Source of the DNA: Fuerstiella sp.
GTDB lineage: Bacteria > Planctomycetota > Planctomycetia > Planctomycetales > Planctomycetaceae
DNA length: 64,000 bases
Direction: 5' to 3'
Assembly (NCBI GenBank): GCA_022843805.1
Contig: JALHMY010000032.1
Coordinates: forward strand, 1-64,000
Under the pieces are notes generated by a model. It made no database searches. It worked only from the letters and a program-made list of their open reading frames with translations, and was not told the DNA's origin. A program made the position numbers and the translations under genes. This document shows, one piece after another, positions 60,516-64,000 of this stretch. The number at the start of each line of letters is the position of its first letter. Within the stretch, counting starts at the first letter, position 1.

Positions 60516-60631
60516 TAGTTGCCAAACCTGGGCTCGACCGACACAAGGTCGGTCGGGGCCTTGGGCTTTTGTGTTGATGTCGATAGTAGTTACCAAACCT
60601 GGGCTCAACCGACACGGGGTCGGTTGGGGCC
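60516..60631 (+). repeat. Pentaloop hairpin doublet (units 6 and 7)
   Basis: Unit 6: CGACCGAC (60535-60542), ACAAG, GTCGGTCG. Unit 7: CAACCGAC (60606-60613), ACGGG, GTCGGTTG, spacing 71 bp. The order (CGACCGAC unit first, CAACCGAC second) is the same in all three doublets. Unit 7 joins the third 180-bp repeat. Confidence 0.8.
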
Positions 60632-60812
60632 GGGGGGCTGCTGGCCTTGTGTTCGCGATGTTCAAGTTGCAAGTGGTTGTCCACAGCAGGCTGTGGACTC
60701 GAAAGCGGCAGCAGGCTGCCGCAGTCCAGGAGAAGGATGTGGACATCGCCCTCCGTGGTGTCGGTGTTGAGATGGCTGAACCACGGTCGACAACTTGCCT
60801 CATCTTCAATCC
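60632..60812. repeat. 180-bp dispersed repeat, copy 3
   Basis: Nearly identical to copy 1, with both CAGG-loop hairpins intact. The distal end differs (CCACGGTCGACAACTTGCC). Immediately behind it, GCTCGAAAGAGACGATTACA matches a sequence in the 27-kb island. Confidence 0.8.
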
Positions 60813-60814
60813 GT

Positions 60815-60974
60815 GCTCGAAAGAGACGATTACAACGAATCGCTTCCGGATGGCCAGAAGACCTGATCAATTGCGTTTCGCTGAGCTCGCCGGGTGGCGT
60901 CGAAAGTGATTCTGAAGCATTCTTGAACGATCCACGCGGGATTCGAGCACGAGCACGAGCAGGAGCACGAGGGG
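60815..60974. repeat. Repeat block shared with the 27-kb island
   Basis: GCTCGAAAGAGACGATTACA with the following ACGAATCGC is repeated with two changes at 27518-27546. About 100 bp further, CGAGCACGAGCACGAGCAGG is a tandem six-base array like that at 27384. The two elements occur in opposite order and relative orientation in the two islands. No gene lies between 59669 and 60999. Confidence 0.6.
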
Positions 60975-60999
60975 CGAGGCTGCGATGGGATTGGTTTTA

Positions 61000-63435
61000 T
61001 CACGGAATATCCAGCTGAACGACAGCCTGAGAAACAACCGGCCAGCGGTTGTCCTGCAGGATCGTTGACTGAATCGTCATTTCCCATTTCCCCTGAAGCA
61101 GGTCCGAGTCGCCAACTGAAACTCGGACAACCGCACTGCTCTGAGCTGCATCAAGTGTCAGTGGTTCGGCACGAATGAGTCCCTCCGCTTCTGCCGGGAC
61201 AAGCAGCTCAATTTTCGCTGGCAAGGGCAGCTTCGAGGACCGAAGTGCTGTGATCGGGATTTCAACCACCGTATTGCGTTTTGCCGTGACATCCGTCGTA
61301 TCGGCCGCCAGCTTTAACAGCGCACCCTCCATGATCATTGTAATGCGGGCATCGGCCGCTTTCGTTACATACCGGCGATTGCCCTTCGGATCACTGATCG
61401 CTGCCACTCCGTGAACCACGATGCGACGCGTGAGATCGGTTGAAAGCCATTCAGGCAGGAAGACCGGATACCAGGCTGTGGTTTCGCCCGCCGGAACATT
61501 CAGTATCGGGCCTCTCATACCCATTCGCTGCCGATCCTGCTGCGCGGACATCTCAATGGAAATGTCGCCCTGAAACCCTTCCTGTCGCACAATTTTCAGT
61601 TCGGCAAGATACGTGGTTCCCCGGTGCACATCGCGCTGACGTTCTCGATCAACCACCTGAATCTCAAACGGAGCGGGCATGGTCATTGCCAGCAACAGTT
61701 CGCCTGTTTGTAGTCCTGCGGCGGCGGCGGGACCACTGTCGACGGATGCCATCACCGGCCGACGAACAGACTGCTCCTTCAGCGGAGCTGTTCCGAAAAG
61801 GTGAATCACAGACGCTACGACGGCAGCATCAGCTGCCGCCTTCAGTTTGACTTTTGCTTCTGTTTGTCCGGCTGGAATTTTCCAGTCGCCTTCCATTGAG
61901 ACACCGGCCGGAAGTCCTTCAGCGGTCAGAACAATTTCACTGTCGAATCCTCCGCGACGAGTCGCCTGCACGGACAATGTCACATCACCTCCGAGCGGCA
62001 GGCTGATTTGCTGAGCACTCGTGAGCAGGAAATCAGGATCGCTTTTCTGAACCAGAAGACGGAAAATATTTCGAGCATTCGTTATCGGCATGGAGTGGCT
62101 GCGAACGATGACCGTGTACGTCCCCGATTCTTTGCCCGAATGAATTTCCAGTTCGGAATCTGTGGTTCCTGTTCCGGCTGCATTATCATTTTCTGCCAGC
62201 CGTGTTCCATCAGGTTTAAGAACTTCGATCGCCATATCCAGATCGCCACCGAAGGACAGAGATTCCAGCTTCAGCAGCCAGTGCTCGTCTGCCTGAACCG
62301 GCCAGGAAAATCGTCGCTCGGATTCATCCGGAAGAATCGTCCCGGTGATAGCAACCGAACCAGCCGGAAGCGGGAACTCGGCGGATAATGATTCGCTGAC
62401 TCCGGCTGACGTCTCCGTGACGACAACCTGCACAGCATCTGACGAAGATGACAGCACCATCTCCGGCACATCACTCAGCGGAATCTTCACCGGGACTGAT
62501 CCCACGGCTGTCTGCAGCAGATGGGTATGTTCAGACGACATTGGATCCGTCGGGAAACGGACAACAGCAGTCACCGATTCCATGAAGTTCTGGCCCGAGG
62601 CCAGGCCGATTCCATGAAACTGCACTTCTCTTTCCGTTCCTCGCTGTCCGGCAGCTGGAATGGTTGAGACGACCCGGGGGCCGGTCAAAAACGACAGCCG
62701 ATAGACGTACGCGCGATCACCTCGAAAATCGACGTCGTTCAGGCACACCGTATAGTCTTCTCCGGCTTTTGTCGCAAAAGTGATCTCGCCGTCAATGCCT
62801 TCCGTGTCAGCATAATCCGCGATAACCTGTCCTGAAGTGTCCCGAACCTGCAGCACGCCGTTCAGATCTGACCCGAACGGGCGCGCCATCAGGCTGGCGG
62901 TTACCGTTCCGGATTCTGCTGCAGTGAACCGGTAACGGTCCACTTCCGTCAGTCGACTCAGTCGGCCCGAAACAGAAACCGGCAGTGCGGGAAGGACCTG
63001 AGGCAGGTCGCGTGATCGCGATTCGGTGATCTCATTCGTCCGGCTGACATAAAACAATGCTGTCGAAGAAGATCCGCTGGCATTAGCTACCTGACAGCGG
63101 ACAAACCCTTCTTTCGCATCTGATGCTGTCACGATTCGCCCGGAGACTTCCCGTGGAACCGGAGGTGACGGCATACTGGCTCGAGGGCCATGCCAATAGG
63201 GCGGCGGTGTCAGATGGTAGTCACCCGGCTCGCTCAGAATCTCCAGTCCTGCACGATCGTCACCTACAAACCACTGCAGGTCGACAGTAAAATCATAACC
63301 GCCAATTTGCACATCAGCCGTCTGCCCCGCGCGAATTGCCGGAGGATACACATAACCGAGCCCCGGGGCTTTCTGAGCCAGCAGTGAAGATACTGGCAAC
63401 AACAGCATTGCGACGAATGTCAGCAGTCGCACCAT
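61000..63435 (-). CDS. Exported pre-peptidase C-terminal (PPC) domain protein with a PDZ-like segment
   Basis: An 811-residue protein; ATG at 63435 follows AAAGG by nine bases and opens a signal peptide (VRLLTFVAMLLLPVSSLLAQ). ATG at 63453 is the alternative. Two PPC-type beta-sandwiches are visible: VSVSGRLSRLTEVDRYRFTA then ESGTVTASLMARPFGSDLN, and VAITGTILPDESERRFSWPV with GDLDMAIEVLKPDGTRLAEN. At about 570-620, SVDSGPAAAAGLQTGELLLA looks like part of a PDZ domain. No protease active site is present. The family is common and exported in planctomycetes and may bind polymers. It follows the ceramidase-like gene by 74 bp. Confidence 0.75.
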   Translation of the reverse strand: MVRLLTFVAMLLLPVSSLLAQKAPGLGYVYPPAIRAGQTADVQIGGYDFTVDLQWFVGDDRAGLEILSEPGDYHLTPPPYWHGPRASMPSPPVPREVSGRIVTASDAKEGFVRCQVANASGSSSTALFYVSRTNEITESRSRDLPQVLPALPVSVSGRLSRLTEVDRYRFTAAESGTVTASLMARPFGSDLNGVLQVRDTSGQVIADYADTEGIDGEITFATKAGEDYTVCLNDVDFRGDRAYVYRLSFLTGPRVVSTIPAAGQRGTEREVQFHGIGLASGQNFMESVTAVVRFPTDPMSSEHTHLLQTAVGSVPVKIPLSDVPEMVLSSSSDAVQVVVTETSAGVSESLSAEFPLPAGSVAITGTILPDESERRFSWPVQADEHWLLKLESLSFGGDLDMAIEVLKPDGTRLAENDNAAGTGTTDSELEIHSGKESGTYTVIVRSHSMPITNARNIFRLLVQKSDPDFLLTSAQQISLPLGGDVTLSVQATRRGGFDSEIVLTAEGLPAGVSMEGDWKIPAGQTEAKVKLKAAADAAVVASVIHLFGTAPLKEQSVRRPVMASVDSGPAAAAGLQTGELLLAMTMPAPFEIQVVDRERQRDVHRGTTYLAELKIVRQEGFQGDISIEMSAQQDRQRMGMRGPILNVPAGETTAWYPVFLPEWLSTDLTRRIVVHGVAAISDPKGNRRYVTKAADARITMIMEGALLKLAADTTDVTAKRNTVVEIPITALRSSKLPLPAKIELLVPAEAEGLIRAEPLTLDAAQSSAVVRVSVGDSDLLQGKWEMTIQSTILQDNRWPVVSQAVVQLDIP

Positions 63436-63509
63436 GTCAGCGAGCCTTTGCATGAATCGAATCCACAGCAATCAACATCGTTCCGGTCAGGGGTCTGGTT
63501 TGAATGTGA

Positions 63510-64000
63510 TCAGGGTTTTGACGCGGTCTGACCGGCGAGAGCTGCGTCCTTCAGAAGTCGCAGAGCTTCTTCAACCATCAGTTCACCGGATCCCGGCTGC
63601 ACGGTCGAATTCGTGACCTCATAACCACCACCGACATAAGCGGCTCGAGTCGGGATGTAACATGTTTCAACGCTGTTCGAAAGTTCAACAACCAGCGTGG
63701 TATCAAACGGGGAGCCGCGTTTGATTGCCAGTCCGAGGTCCACAAACACCTCTCCTGGAAGGCACACGATTGCCAGTTCCTTACCCACCGTGATGACGTT
63801 GATTTCCACGGGAAGATTCTCACCCACGGCTGCCAGCTGATGAGTAAACAGCAGAGAACCGGGATCATTCGGTCCGGCATATTGTGGAGAATTCCGCATG
63901 CGATCAATCAGCAGTGTCTTATGAGCGGTCACATGGTCAAAGAAATCAACTTTTTCTCCGGCTGCCACAGCCTTCATAATGCGGACGGATTCCAGAACAG
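63510..64000 (-). CDS. Ceramidase-like exported protein, C-terminal part (runs off the window)
   Basis: The reading frame is open to the last base of the window (upstream codons VLESVRI), so only the last 163 codons are seen. VEINVITVGKELAIVCLPGE followed by VFVDLGLAIKRGSPFDTTLV and CYIPTRAAYVGGGYEVTNST is the conserved C-terminal region of the planctomycete neutral/alkaline ceramidase-like family, equivalent to LGNSKILSIPGEALPNIGFY in the 7-kb protein. It is the third member in this window and is upstream of, and co-oriented with, the PPC protein. Confidence 0.7.
   Translation of the reverse strand, partial: VLESVRIMKAVAAGEKVDFFDHVTAHKTLLIDRMRNSPQYAGPNDPGSLLFTHQLAAVGENLPVEINVITVGKELAIVCLPGEVFVDLGLAIKRGSPFDTTLVVELSNSVETCYIPTRAAYVGGGYEVTNSTVQPGSGELMVEEALRLLKDAALAGQTASKP

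Noticed and set aside
54068-60631. Pentaloop hairpins as integron attC sites around toxin-antitoxin cassettes
   Set aside because: One unit gives GCTCAAC and GTTGGGG, close to attC core motifs, and TA cassettes are typical of chromosomal integrons. But the hairpins are only about 30 bp, the AAC/GTT bases are GAC/GTC in other units, orientation is mixed, and no integrase is seen.

Overview
The window looks like the chromosome of a planctomycete (Planctomycetota, probably class Planctomycetia). This is inferred from gene families, not from a marker gene. It carries four DUF1501 proteins, two DUF1549/DUF1553 cytochrome-type proteins, one DUF1587/1592/1588/1585 protein paired with DUF1552, two DUF1559 prepilin-like proteins, a protein with the LEPR-XLL-type N-terminus (LESRELLA), a PEP-CTERM protein and three ceramidase-like exported proteins. 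I saw no rRNA, tRNA, CRISPR array, intact transposase or intact phage gene. Most proteins have Sec, Tat-like or lipoprotein signals, so the window mostly encodes the cell's exported surface and periplasmic catabolic machinery.

Layout. 0.1-4.0 kb: a glucose/sorbosone-dehydrogenase-like beta-propeller fused to a c-type cytochrome domain, then an RTX-like LEPR-XLL protein. 4.6-12.7 kb (+): a catabolic-looking run of an exported propeller-like protein, a sialidase remnant, a double DUF1080 protein, a ceramidase-like protein, two DUF1501 proteins and a tandem class II aldolase-like protein. 12.9-17.4 kb: a subtilase with PEP-CTERM, and a DUF1559/lipoprotein/DUF1559 group on the minus strand. 17.7-20.1 kb: a DUF1549/DUF1553 protein. 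20.2-23.9 kb (-): part of a Tad/Flp pilus locus (prepilin peptidase, TadE-like, CpaB, TadG-like). 24-27 kb: an MFS transporter and a PQQ-propeller protein. 27-29.3 kb: a small decayed island with an RHS remnant, an acidic small protein and several repeat types. 29.3-33.3 kb: a beta-helix protein, a BON-like protein, PAP2 phosphatase and RarA. 33.5-53.1 kb: FHA protein, the DUF1549/1553-DUF1501-WD40 group, a dimethylformamidase-beta-like protein, the DUF1592-DUF1552-HEAT operon, an oxidoreductase, a PQQ propeller, DUF1501, ceramidase-like and YhcH-like genes. 61-64 kb: a PPC/PDZ-like exported protein and a partial ceramidase-like gene.

The most unusual part is the 53.1-61.0 kb island. It holds two intact toxin-antitoxin pairs (ParE/RelE type; DUF433/DUF5615), a PIN-toxin/antitoxin pair whose PIN gene has lost its middle, the stub of another small gene typical of such loci, two small lipoproteins and a probable group II intron 3' remnant. 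These sit in a dense mosaic of non-coding repeats. One repeat family forms pentaloop hairpins whose stems differ between copies by compensatory base changes. The hairpins occur on both strands, often as doublets 71-72 bp apart, and several are joined to a 180-bp repeat that carries two smaller hairpins with the same CAGG loop. I consider this the best candidate for an undescribed element. A second, smaller island (27-29 kb) shares two other repeat types with it.

Limits: all functions are assigned by reading motifs. No search or alignment was run, and domain names come from memory of the families.
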